From Candidatus Physcousia equi (GTDB taxonomy: Bacteria; Bacteroidota; Bacteroidia; Bacteroidales; Bacteroidaceae), in assembly GCA_018065005.1 (NCBI GenBank), contig JAGHUD010000013.1, forward strand, positions 22,846-86,845: a stretch of 64,000 nt of DNA, given 5' to 3'. Within the stretch, counting starts at the first letter, position 1. The number at the start of each line of letters is the position of its first letter. The position numbers and the translations under genes were made by a program. The notes under the pieces were generated by a model. It did not search any database and was not told the origin of the DNA. It saw nothing but the letters and a program-made list of their open reading frames with translations. Below are positions 1-7,881 of this stretch, one piece after another.

Positions 1-55
1 AGTGTGTCACGGCGCATCACCAACACCATTCTCAAGAGTATCTTCAAATAGGATG

Positions 56-91
56 ATGGCTAAGCGGGCAAAATCTTGTCCACTTAGCCAT
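56..91. terminator. Stem-loop beyond the 26-bp repeat array
   Basis: A perfect 9-bp inverted repeat (ATGGCTAAG / CTTAGCCAT) encloses an 18-base loop that can pair further (GGGCA with TGTCC). It lies beyond the tandem array that follows the oxidoreductase gene, so it could end that minus-strand transcript. There is no clear T-run on either side, so it may instead be an RNA-stabilising hairpin. Confidence 0.4.
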
Positions 92-95
92 TATT

Positions 96-199
96 CATAT
101 CGTTGCCATGCGCACCGCCGTCATATCGTTGTCATGCGCCCTGCCGTCATACCATTGCCATGCGTACTGCCGTCATATCGTTGCCATGCGCCCTGCCAA
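96..199. repeat. 26-bp tandem repeat, four units
   Basis: Four head-to-tail units start at 96, 122, 148 and 174, each exactly 26 bp and of the form CATATCGTTGCCATGCGCMC followed by YGCCGT. Units differ by a few substitutions and no indels. The array begins 29 bp beyond the stop codon of the FAD oxidoreductase gene. Open frames cross it, but they are short and low-complexity, so it is treated as non-coding. Confidence 0.8.
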
Positions 200-227
200 C
201 ATGTATCTACTGCAAAGCGGTCGGTTC

Positions 228-1856
228 TCAGCTTAGCATTGTGACGGCGGCATCGGCGCACCGTTCGCCGTCCACTCCGGCTGAGACGATGCCGCCTGCA
301 TAGCCAGCACCTTCTCCGCAGGGGAAGAGTCCGCGCAGTTTGATGTGTTGCAAACAGTCATTGTCTCTCACGATGCGCACGGGACTGCTCGTGCGCGTCT
401 CCACCCCTATCACCGTAGCCTCATTAGTGAGGAAACCGTGCTGTCGCTTACCCCAAATCTTAAACGCTTCCTGCAGTCGTTTGCCAACGAAAGGCGGGAG
501 CCAGAAATGCAACGGACTACTGATCAGCCCCGGAGCATAACTGCTTTCAGGTAGGTCGAAGGAGAGACGATTGTTCACGAAGTCAGCCATGCGTTGCGAA
601 GGTGCCGTCTGTCTTTGATTGCCCTGCAACCAGCACTGGCGCTCCAGCTCTTCCTGAAAGTGCAACACAGCGAGAGGATCGATGCCCCCGCCCTCGCTGC
701 CTGTGGCAATCGCTTTGCCGTCCAGGGCAGCCACTACGTCCTCTGGTCGTATCTCCACCACCATGCCGCTGTTGCTCCATCGTCCGTTGCGCCCCGAAGG
801 GCTCATGCCATTCACGACAATCTGCTCAGGGCCTGTGGCAGCCGGAACAACAAAACCTCCGGGACACATGCAGAAACTGTAGACTCCGCGGCCCTCCACT
901 TGTTGCACCACGGCATATTCTGCTGCTGGCAGAAATTTGCCTCTGCCCTCACGTCGATGATACTGCAGTTGGTCGATGAGTTGTGAAGTATGCTCCAGGC
1001 GCACGCCCACAGCCAATCCCTTAGCCTCCAATCTGACACCATGCGCATGCAGCCAGCGGTAGACATCGCGAGCAGAGTGCCCCGTGGCGAGGATAATGGC
1101 GTCAGCGCGGAACTCCCGCTGGCAGTTCGTTGCGAGGTCAGTGCAGACGATGCCCACCACCCTCTGCCCACCTTGTGTGTCCGTTTCCGTCATGAGCAGT
1201 TCGTCCATGCGCGTCTGAAAATGCACCTCTCCTCCGCAGCGCAGTATGGTCAGACGCATGTTCTCGATGACGCGCGGCAGTTTGTCCGTGCCGATGTGTG
1301 GATGGGCATCGCTCAGTATGGTGGGCGAAGCGCCATGCTGGACAAACACGTTCAGAATCTTCTCAGCATTGCCTCGTTTCTTCGATCGCGTATAGAGTTT
1401 GCCATCGCTATACGCACCCGCTCCACCTTCGCCGAAGGAGTAGTTTGATTCGGGGTTCACACATTGTTCGGGGCGAATCTTTGCTATGTCCTTCTTGCGT
1501 TCGCGCACGTCCTTGCCACGCTCCACCACAATGGGGCGGAAGCCGCGCTCGATGAGCCGCAGCGCAGCAAAGAGTCCTCCCGGACCAGCCCCCACGATCA
1601 GCACCGATGGGCGATTGCTCACGTCGCCGTATTCCGTGGGAACGTACTCCAGTTCTGTCGGCTTTTCGCCCACGAAGACGCGCACGGTGAGGTTCACGAA
1701 GATGGTGCGCTGTCGAGCGTCAATGCTTTTGCGCAAGACGCGCACGCCCTGAATGTCCCGTTCTGCGTATCCTTTTTCTTTTGCTATGTAGCGTTTGAGC
1801 GCTTGTTCGTTGGCTGCCTGCTCTGGCAGAACTCTGATTTGAAATTCCTGAATCAT
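228..1856 (-). CDS. FAD-dependent oxidoreductase (COG2509-like)
   Basis: A predicted cytoplasmic flavoprotein of 542 residues. After an N-terminal alpha/beta region comes a dinucleotide-binding motif, GAGPGG at residues 89-94, then a second glycine-rich stretch (SFGEGGAGAYSDGKL) typical of the uncharacterised NAD(FAD)-utilising dehydrogenase family COG2509. The C-terminal part has the FAD-contacting GEGAGYAGG motif. The substrate is unknown. An in-frame start 12 codons upstream exists, but ATG at 1856 is preferred because it overlaps the TGA of the upstream peptidase gene as ATGA, which suggests translational coupling. It is the last gene of the radA-peptidase-oxidoreductase row. Confidence 0.85.
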   Translation of the reverse strand: MIQEFQIRVLPEQAANEQALKRYIAKEKGYAERDIQGVRVLRKSIDARQRTIFVNLTVRVFVGEKPTELEYVPTEYGDVSNRPSVLIVGAGPGGLFAALRLIERGFRPIVVERGKDVRERKKDIAKIRPEQCVNPESNYSFGEGGAGAYSDGKLYTRSKKRGNAEKILNVFVQHGASPTILSDAHPHIGTDKLPRVIENMRLTILRCGGEVHFQTRMDELLMTETDTQGGQRVVGIVCTDLATNCQREFRADAIILATGHSARDVYRWLHAHGVRLEAKGLAVGVRLEHTSQLIDQLQYHRREGRGKFLPAAEYAVVQQVEGRGVYSFCMCPGGFVVPAATGPEQIVVNGMSPSGRNGRWSNSGMVVEIRPEDVVAALDGKAIATGSEGGGIDPLAVLHFQEELERQCWLQGNQRQTAPSQRMADFVNNRLSFDLPESSYAPGLISSPLHFWLPPFVGKRLQEAFKIWGKRQHGFLTNEATVIGVETRTSSPVRIVRDNDCLQHIKLRGLFPCGEGAGYAGGIVSAGVDGERCADAAVTMLS

Positions 1857-2530
1857 TTTTGAAAGTGTTGATAGTCCTTCATCGTCTTCCATGCTCCCCC
1901 CCAGGTGAATCCGTGTTGGATAAACAGACGATAGCAGAGGTCATCCGTGGTGATGATCATCGGGCTGTTCTTCTTCGTGCGCTTTTTGGCATAGGGTGCA
2001 CCGTTTGCCGGATCTACCACCTGCTTTCCTTGTAGCATGTGCACATAAGGGTTGTAGCGCGGGTTGATGTCGATGGCACGTCCGAAAGCATGCTTGGAGA
2101 GCGACTTCGTGCCAGCCACATTGCGGAAGTTGAAGCACGACGTGTTGTTGTCCGCCATGCTCGCATCGTCGTCGGCGCCCGACGATTTGCTCTTGGCGCC
2201 ATATTCGTCGATGAGTCTCATCTTCTCGATGGGATATTGAGCCTTGTAGAGCTCTTCGAAGATTTCTAGCAAGTCTTGTGCGATGCACACGTTGCACACC
2301 AACTCACCCGTCTGAACCTTACCCTTGTCGTCATAGTGAAGCACGCGCAAATAACGAAGCTCATCTCGCTTCACGGTGCAGCCTTCGGCAAACGAACGTC
2401 CTTGCATCCTTTCAAACACGCCGTCGGGGATGGGGCTCGACGTGAAGCATTGTGCAGCAGCCGAAGCACTGCCCATCAGGAGCAGTAAGCACGGCAGCAA
2501 CCATCGGAGTGGCAATATTATTCTTTTCAT
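1853..2530 (-). CDS. Exported M15-type (VanY-like) D,D-carboxypeptidase
   Basis: A 225-residue protein with an N-terminal signal peptide (basic MKR, then a Leu-rich core ending in ASAAAQ). The motif SKHAFGRAIDINP matches the zinc-binding SxHxxGxAxD pattern of the peptidase M15 family (VanY / D-alanyl-D-alanine carboxypeptidase). A later GFTWGGAW and a C-terminal DYQHFQ supply the third ligand region. The role would be trimming cell-wall stem peptides in the periplasm. It lies 62 bp after radA and overlaps the next gene by 4 bp. Lipoprotein anchoring is not indicated, because no cysteine follows a lipobox. The family is clear, the precise specificity is not. Confidence 0.8.
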   Translation of the reverse strand: MKRIILPLRWLLPCLLLLMGSASAAAQCFTSSPIPDGVFERMQGRSFAEGCTVKRDELRYLRVLHYDDKGKVQTGELVCNVCIAQDLLEIFEELYKAQYPIEKMRLIDEYGAKSKSSGADDDASMADNNTSCFNFRNVAGTKSLSKHAFGRAIDINPRYNPYVHMLQGKQVVDPANGAPYAKKRTKKNSPMIITTDDLCYRLFIQHGFTWGGAWKTMKDYQHFQK

Positions 2531-2592
2531 CTTCTGTTATTTTTTTTTAGCTTTGGGGGCGGGGGAGAAAGAGAAGGACAATTTGGGCTTTG

Positions 2593-3999
2593 TCAGCCGA
2601 ACAGTTCGCGCACAGCCTCGCTCACCTTGCTCACCGGAACGAGGCGGATGGAATACTGAGCGGCGTTGATGCTTTGATGGTTGAGCGAGGGGATGAGCAT
2701 ACGGTTGAACCCTAACTTCTGCGCCTCAGCAATGCGTTGCTCGATGCGAGCCACAGGACGAATCTCGCCGCTCAGTCCCACTTCTCCAGCCATGCACACA
2801 TCGCCTTCGATCGGCGCATCCACGTTGCTCGAGAGAACGGCAGCGATAACGCTCAGGTCGAGAGCCGGGTCCGTCACGCGCAGTCCGCCAGCAATGTTCA
2901 GGAAGACGTCCTTTTGCGCCAACTTAAAGCCCACTCGCTTCTCCAGCACCGCCAGCAGCATGTTCAGTCGGCGACCATCGAAACCAATCGTTTGTCGCTG
3001 TGCCGTGCCGTAAGCCGCAGTGGAGACGAGTGCCTGCGTCTCGATGAGAAAGGGACGCACACCCTCGATGGCAGAAGCGATAGCCACACCCGAGAGCGCC
3101 TCCTCGCCAGCCGCATGTGAGGTGAGGAGCAGTTCGCTGGGGTTGGTCACCTGGCGCAAGCCATCGTGCCGCATCTCGTAGATGCCTAGTTCGGAGGTGG
3201 ACCCAAAGCGGTTCTTGATGCCGCGCAGAATGCGGTACATATAGTGCTGGTCGCCCTCAAACTGCAGCACCGTGTCGACGATGTGCTCCAGCACTTTCGG
3301 TCCTGCCAGAGTGCCCTCCTTTGTGATGTGTCCGATGAGCAGAATGCTCACACCGCCCATCTTGGCGTACTTGAGCAGAGCAGCAGCGCACTCGCGGATT
3401 TGCGAAAGACTGCCGGGCGAAGACTCCACGCCCTCCGTCTGTATGGTCTGTATGGAGTCGATCACCACGAGGTCAGGCTCCTGTTCGGCAATCTGGTCGA
3501 AGATGGCTTCGAGCGACGTCTCCGTGAGGATGTAGAGCCCATGGGCTTCTGCAGCCTTCTCGCTGAGACGCTCTGCGCGCAGTTTGATTTGTCGTGCGCT
3601 CTCCTCGCCGCTCACGTAGAGCACCTTGCGTGTCGATTGCAGTTTGAGCACCGTCTGCAAGACGAGCGTAGACTTGCCAATGCCAGGTTCGCCACCCAGT
3701 AGCACCAGACTGCCCGGCACCAATCCGCCGCCCAGCACGCGGTTCAGTTCGCCGTCGAGCATGTCCATGCGCGGCTCCTCCTGTGCGTCTATTTCGCTCA
3801 CGCGTTTGGGCCTGTTTCTCGTCTCGCTGGCACCCGCAGCCTTGATGGCAGCACGTGCAATGGGCGACGACGCCTTTTCAGCCTTGATGTGCATCTCCTT
3901 CATTGTGCCCCATTGGTTGCACGCAGGGCACTTGCCGAGCCATTTGGCACTCTCTTGTCCGCAGTAGTCGCAGATATAAACCGTCTTGTCTTTCGCCAT
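2593..3999 (-). CDS. radA: DNA repair protein RadA
   Basis: RadA/Sms, a RecA-like ATPase that promotes branch migration during recombinational repair. From the ATG at 3999 the protein is 468 residues, normal for the family. It has a C4 zinc finger (C10, C13, C24, C27), Walker A GGEPGIGKST near residue 103, the RadA-specific KNRFG motif and a C-terminal Lon-like domain (ALVSTAAYGTAQRQTIGFD onwards). A TTG two codons upstream is in frame but less likely, since MAKDKTVYICDYCG is the usual RadA beginning. It is the first gene of a minus-strand row with the M15 peptidase and the oxidoreductase. Confidence 0.96.
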   Translation of the reverse strand: MAKDKTVYICDYCGQESAKWLGKCPACNQWGTMKEMHIKAEKASSPIARAAIKAAGASETRNRPKRVSEIDAQEEPRMDMLDGELNRVLGGGLVPGSLVLLGGEPGIGKSTLVLQTVLKLQSTRKVLYVSGEESARQIKLRAERLSEKAAEAHGLYILTETSLEAIFDQIAEQEPDLVVIDSIQTIQTEGVESSPGSLSQIRECAAALLKYAKMGGVSILLIGHITKEGTLAGPKVLEHIVDTVLQFEGDQHYMYRILRGIKNRFGSTSELGIYEMRHDGLRQVTNPSELLLTSHAAGEEALSGVAIASAIEGVRPFLIETQALVSTAAYGTAQRQTIGFDGRRLNMLLAVLEKRVGFKLAQKDVFLNIAGGLRVTDPALDLSVIAAVLSSNVDAPIEGDVCMAGEVGLSGEIRPVARIEQRIAEAQKLGFNRMLIPSLNHQSINAAQYSIRLVPVSKVSEAVRELFG

Positions 4000-4108
4000 C
4001 TTCAATTATCTTTCTCTATGCCAAGCATATAGTCCATCACTTGTCATGTGACTCAACTCATGCGCAGTTTGCAGTCAGCATCGTGCCTTCTGCATTATTT
4101 TAATGGTG

Positions 4109-4142
4109 AAAGGGCAAATGAGGTCGTCCTCATTTGCCCTTT
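4109..4142. terminator. Terminator of the rplM-rpsI-rpsB-tsf operon
   Basis: A perfect 15-bp stem (AAAGGGCAAATGAGG with its complement) closes a 4-base loop, TCGT. It starts 23 bp after the tsf stop codon on the minus strand. The stem is flanked by A-rich and T-rich sequence on both sides, so it may work in both directions. The arm AGGGCAAATGAGG recurs in the terminator at 55253-55291. Confidence 0.85.
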
Positions 4143-4164
4143 TATTCGTTTATTGGAGTTCCGA

Positions 4165-5157
4165 TTATTCAGCCTTGAGGGTGAAACGCTTGAAGTCGGT
4201 CACGGTGAGATCCTTGTCGATGCTCTTGAGGTAGCTCTCGACGGTGAACTGCTTGTCCCAGATGTACTCCTGAGAGAGGAGGCAGTTCTCTTTGAGGAAC
4301 TTGTTGAGACGACCCTGAGCGATGTTCTGAATCATCTGCTCGTTGAGGTTGGCAGCCTTCTCAGCGCTCACCTTAGCGATGATCTCCTTCACGGCAGCCA
4401 CGTCCTCAGCGGTGATCCAACCCTTGGTCTGGTTGCTCTCCATGTGGTCTTCGCTGTCGAAGTGAGCGGGGTTGTAGCCAGCCTTCTTGATGGCAGCCTC
4501 AACAGCCTTCTGAACCTGCTCTGCCTTGGTCTTCTCGATGGCAAGAGCCACCTCGTTGTCCTTGACGCTCTGAGGCACGCCGTCAGCGTTGATGGCAGCA
4601 GGAGCAGCGCTAGCAATCTGCATAGCGATGTTCTTGCCCACTGTCTCGTCAGCCACAGGCTTGCTCAAGCTGAGCATGGTGCAGAGACCATTGCGGTTCA
4701 TGTGGTTGTAGGTGGCGATGTGCTCAGCTTCGATGGTGCAATAGCCATCGAGCTCCATCTTCTCGCCCGTGATGCCGCTCTGGTTGGTCACAGCCTCCTG
4801 CACGGTCATGTCGCCCAACTGGAGTGCCTTCACCTCGTCGAGGGTCTTGCACTTGTTGGCAACAGCCAAGTCAAGGATGCTCTTGGTGAGTGCAACGAAG
4901 TCTGCGTTGGTGGCAACGAAGTCGGTCTCGCACTTGAGTGCGATGATGGCACCGAAGCCGTTCTCAGCCTTCACGAGCACGCAGCCCTCAGCAGCCTCGC
5001 GGTCGCTGCGCTTAGCAGCCACAGCCTGACCCTTCTTGCGGAGGTATGCTACAGCGCCGTCCATGTCGTCGCTTTCGGCCAGGGCCTTCTTGCAGTCAGC
5101 CAGACCAGCGCCGGTCATTTCGCGGAGCTTCTTGATATCGTTCATTGTTACTTCCAT
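4165..5157 (-). CDS. tsf: Translation elongation factor Ts
   Basis: EF-Ts, the nucleotide-exchange factor that regenerates EF-Tu-GTP. The protein is 330 residues, as in other Bacteroidales. The N-terminal UBA-like domain holds the family signature (IKKLREMTGAGLADCKKAL, then RKKGQAVAAKR), followed by the dimerisation domain with GAIIALKCETDFVA. The start MEVTM corresponds to the usual Bacteroidales beginning. It lies 45 bp after rpsB, the standard rpsB-tsf pairing, and is the last gene of the operon before a strong terminator. Confidence 0.98.
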   Translation of the reverse strand: MEVTMNDIKKLREMTGAGLADCKKALAESDDMDGAVAYLRKKGQAVAAKRSDREAAEGCVLVKAENGFGAIIALKCETDFVATNADFVALTKSILDLAVANKCKTLDEVKALQLGDMTVQEAVTNQSGITGEKMELDGYCTIEAEHIATYNHMNRNGLCTMLSLSKPVADETVGKNIAMQIASAAPAAINADGVPQSVKDNEVALAIEKTKAEQVQKAVEAAIKKAGYNPAHFDSEDHMESNQTKGWITAEDVAAVKEIIAKVSAEKAANLNEQMIQNIAQGRLNKFLKENCLLSQEYIWDKQFTVESYLKSIDKDLTVTDFKRFTLKAE

Positions 5158-5202
5158 AGTCGTAATAATGTCGTTTAAGTTTTTTGGGAATAAATGTATT
5201 GA

Positions 5203-5973
5203 TTAAGCCTCTGCGGGAGCCTCAGTAGCCTCTGCTGCGGGAGCCTCAGCCTCTTCGCCAGCCTCCTTCTTGTCCACAGCTTCCACCTTCTTCTCCTCGA
5301 TGCCTTCAGCGATGGCCTGGCAGCATGCGCCGAGGATGACCTCGATGCTCTTGCTTGCATCATCGTTGGCGGGAATCACGAAGTCGATGTTGTCGGGGTT
5401 GCTGTTGGTGTCAACGATGCCGAATACGGGGATGCCCAGACGGTTGGCCTCGCGCACAGCAATCTGCTCCTTCAGCACGTCGATGACGAAGAGGGCAGCG
5501 GGCAGACGGTTGAGGTCGGCGATAGAACCGAGGTTCTTCTCGAGCTTAGCACGCTGACGGCTGATCTGCAGCATTTCGCGCTTTGAGAGGTTTGCGAAGG
5601 TGCCATCCTGAGTCATCTTGTCGATGTTGGTCATCTTCTTCACAGCCTTGCGGATGGTGGGGAAGTTGGTGAGCATACCACCCGGCCAGCGCTCGTTGAC
5701 GTAAGGCATGTTCACGCTGCTTGCCTTCTCAGCCACAGCGAGCTTGCCCTGCTTCTTGGTGCAGACGAAGAGGATCTTGCGGCCGCTCTTAGCGATTGCC
5801 TTGAGTGCTGATGCAGCCTCTTCCACCTGTGCAACGGTCTTGTGCAGGTCGATGATATGAATGCCATTGCGCTCCATAAAGATGTAAGGAGCCATAGCGG
5901 GGTTCCACTTTCTCTTGAGGTGACCGAAGTGACATCCGGCCTCCAACAGTGCTTCAAAATTTGTTCTTGCCAT
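5203..5973 (-). CDS. rpsB: 30S ribosomal protein S2
   Basis: Ribosomal protein S2, 256 residues. It shows the family core (FEALLEAGCHFGHLKRKWNP at the N-terminus, the RWPGGMLTNF motif and the LPAALFVIDV segment). The C-terminal 30 residues or so are an Ala/Glu-rich acidic tail beyond the conserved fold, common in this phylum. It follows rpsI after 138 bp, a gap with no convincing gene or promoter, and precedes tsf. Confidence 0.98.
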   Translation of the reverse strand: MARTNFEALLEAGCHFGHLKRKWNPAMAPYIFMERNGIHIIDLHKTVAQVEEAASALKAIAKSGRKILFVCTKKQGKLAVAEKASSVNMPYVNERWPGGMLTNFPTIRKAVKKMTNIDKMTQDGTFANLSKREMLQISRQRAKLEKNLGSIADLNRLPAALFVIDVLKEQIAVREANRLGIPVFGIVDTNSNPDNIDFVIPANDDASKSIEVILGACCQAIAEGIEEKKVEAVDKKEAGEEAEAPAAEATEAPAEA

Positions 5974-6111
5974 TGTTGTTTTGTTCTTAGTTTGTTTACT
6001 TTCCTTTTGTTGTTCTCTGTATGGTTAGAACCAACCGCCGGGTAGCCTACGCGCGTGTGTAATATTTATAAGGTGTAGAGTCCCGACGATTTGGATGCTA
6101 AACAGCCATTT

Positions 6112-6498
6112 TTAGCGCTTGCTGAACTGGAAGCGACGGCGTGCCTTGGGCTGACCGGGCTTCTTACGCTCAACCTCACGGCTATCGCGAGTCATTAAGC
6201 CTTCAGCGCGGAGTGCCTTCTTGTCGTCGGCATTGATCTTGACGAGTGCGCGGGCAATGGCGAGGCGGAGTGCCTGGCTCTGACCGGTGTAGCCACCGCC
6301 GTTGAGGTTCACCTTGATGTCATACTTCTCAGCGCAGTCGAGTGTAGTGAGGGGCTGCTTCACCACATACTGCAGGATGCTGCTGGGGAAGTATTCAGTG
6401 ATGTCACGCTTGTTGATGGTAATCTTACCGGTACCCTCGGTTACGTAAACGCGAGCTACAGCGCTCTTGCGACGTCCTAATGCATTAACTGTTTCCAT
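6112..6498 (-). CDS. rpsI: 30S ribosomal protein S9
   Basis: Ribosomal protein S9, 128 residues, with the GRRKSAVARVYV beginning, the LNGGGYTGQSQALRLAIARAL core and the basic C-terminus (RKKPGQPKARRRFQFSKR) that reaches the P-site tRNA in the ribosome. It starts 11 bp after rplM, as in most bacteria. Confidence 0.98.
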   Translation of the reverse strand: METVNALGRRKSAVARVYVTEGTGKITINKRDITEYFPSSILQYVVKQPLTTLDCAEKYDIKVNLNGGGYTGQSQALRLAIARALVKINADDKKALRAEGLMTRDSREVERKKPGQPKARRRFQFSKR

Positions 6499-6509
6499 AA
6501 TCTCGCTTT

Positions 6510-6971
6510 TTACTTGTAGAGGTTAATATCGATGTTCTTGGGACTCTGAGCTTCCTGCTTGTGCTCTGCACCGGCGTAGATGAAGAGGTTGGTGAGCAGA
6601 CGGTCGGCGAGCTTGTTCTTGGGGAGCATGCCCTTCACAGCCTTGCGAACGAGCTTCTCAGCACCGTTGGGGCGTGCGAGGATTTCGGCAGCAGTCTGCT
6701 GCTTCTGGCCACCGGGGTAACCGCTGTAGGTGATATACACCTTGTCGGTGAGCTTCTTACCCGTGATCTTGATCTTGCTGGCGTTGACGATGATTACGTT
6801 GTCGCCCGTGTCAGCGTTGGGGGTGAAGGTGGGTTTGTACTTGCCGCGAAGCAGCTTTGCAACCTTGCTGGCCAGACGACCGAGCACCTGGTCGGTAGCG
6901 TCAACAACGACCCACTCCTTCTGAGCGGCCTGACGGTTGACGGAAATGGTCTTGTAGCTTAAAGTCTCCAT
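6510..6971 (-). CDS. rplM: 50S ribosomal protein L13
   Basis: Ribosomal protein L13, 153 residues. It has the WVVVDATDQVLGRLAS and PTFTPNADTGDNVIIVNA segments and the MLPKNKLADRLLTNLFIYAG region of the family. It is the first gene of the rplM-rpsI-rpsB-tsf operon. The 5' leader is about 170 bases from the predicted promoter and could hold an autoregulatory r-protein site, but no structure was recognised with confidence. Confidence 0.98.
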   Translation of the reverse strand: METLSYKTISVNRQAAQKEWVVVDATDQVLGRLASKVAKLLRGKYKPTFTPNADTGDNVIIVNASKIKITGKKLTDKVYITYSGYPGGQKQQTAAEILARPNGAEKLVRKAVKGMLPKNKLADRLLTNLFIYAGAEHKQEAQSPKNIDINLYK

Positions 6972-7150
6972 TTTCTTCTACTTTTGTTTGTTTTGTTTGT
7001 TAATAAATGATTTCTTATCGTTTGGCTGACTTTTCGCTGAGATTCACTAACCACTCCCTTCGCGCTTTTTAGGCGTACAGGCGCTATTAACACTCAGTGT
7101 GTGAGCCATTTACTCCTTGCGGAGCGCGCACAATGTCTCCAAACCGGCTG

Positions 7151-7181
7151 CAAAGTTACACATTTTCTTTTGATTGACAAA
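7151..7181 (-). promoter_or_regulatory. Promoter of the rplM operon
   Basis: On the minus strand this reads TTTG (7181-7178), 19 bases, then TAACTTTG (7158-7151). This is a full match to the Bacteroidetes primary promoter TTTG-N19/20-TAnnTTTG. It points at rplM and leaves a long leader of about 170 bases. The remaining bases up to 7277 hold nothing recognisable. Confidence 0.75.
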
Positions 7182-7277
7182 ACTTTTCCTCTTTTTTCTT
7201 GCTTTTTCTGCTCAACTTTAGGGGGGGGTGACGCTGCGATTCACGCCCTCGTTGCCCATGGCTATTGGATGCTTTTC

Positions 7278-7362
7278 AGTTTCTGCTGCAGAACTTTTCA
7301 GTTTCTGCTACGGAAACTTTCAGTTTCTGCTACAGAAACTTTTTTTTTCTGCAGCAGAAACT
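7278..7362. repeat. Dyad-symmetric 22-bp tandem array, left border of the fimbrial operon
   Basis: Four units start at 7278, 7300, 7322 and 7344, exactly 22 bp apart. Each is a near-palindrome of consensus AGTTTCTGCTGCAGAAACT followed by a 3-base spacer. The first unit has lost one A in its right arm but the period is kept. The rightmost unit begins TTTTTCTGC rather than AGTTTCTGC. It lies 6 bp beyond the stop codon of the TlpA-like gene and upstream of the rplM promoter. A matching array is at 26752-26836. Confidence 0.85.
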
Positions 7363-7368
7363 TTTTTC

Positions 7369-7881
7369 TCACCACGCTTCGACGACTTTGCACACGATGC
7401 CATGGGCATCGCTGATGTAGATGCGCGGAATGCCTTTGCGGGCAAAGAGGTGATAGACGCTGCGGTCTGGCTGGGCGGAATAGGGCAGGCTGAGTTGGTG
7501 GGCAGCCCAATAGTCAGCGAGGACATCTGGCGTCTGTTGGCGTGCGATGGCTACAAAGGTGGTGTCGGCTGCGTGGTCCAGATAGCGGCGGTTCAGGGTC
7601 GGGAGTTCGCGTTGGCAGTCCTTGCAGAGGGTCGAAAAAAAAACGATGAGTGTTGGCTTTCCGCTCAGATCTGATGTCTTGAGCAGAGAATCATCGTTCA
7701 TCGTTATTTCGAAGTAGGGCAGAGGGTCGCCCACGTGCACCAGGTTGTCGGCGGGCGTGATGGCTTCTTCCTGCGTCATGGTGCAAGAAGAGGCGAGGAG
7801 GCACCCGAAGAGGGGTGTCACAGCCACGAGGCAGCTTAGCAGCCTAAGCAGTGGGGGTAGGAGATGGTGTGTCATGCTCAT
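7369..7881 (-). CDS. TlpA-like thiol-disulfide lipoprotein
   Basis: A 170-residue thioredoxin-fold protein. The N-terminus is hydrophobic and ends in cysteines that could carry a lipid (LFGC or LASSC), so envelope location is likely. The active-site motif is CKDC in FFSTLCKDCQRELPTL, where TlpA/ResA proteins have WCxxC. The later GIPRIYISDAHG segment corresponds to the cis-Pro loop. ATG at 7881 overlaps the TGA of the giant-protein gene as ATGA; a second ATG lies at 7875. The longer frame to 7971 runs inside the upstream gene and is rejected. As the last gene of the fimbrial operon it may act on disulfides of exported fimbrial proteins, which is inference. Confidence 0.75.
   Translation of the reverse strand: MSMTHHLLPPLLRLLSCLVAVTPLFGCLLASSCTMTQEEAITPADNLVHVGDPLPYFEITMNDDSLLKTSDLSGKPTLIVFFSTLCKDCQRELPTLNRRYLDHAADTTFVAIARQQTPDVLADYWAAHQLSLPYSAQPDRSVYHLFARKGIPRIYISDAHGIVCKVVEAW

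Noticed and set aside
7278..7362. CRISPR array
   Set aside because: The spacers are only 3 bp, the units are palindromic throughout and there are no cas genes. The same applies to 26752-26836 and to the 26-bp array at the left edge.
7101..7674. Plus-strand open frames running through the 22-bp array
   Set aside because: The predicted proteins are Phe/Leu/Cys-rich translations of the repeat and of the antisense of the TlpA-like gene.
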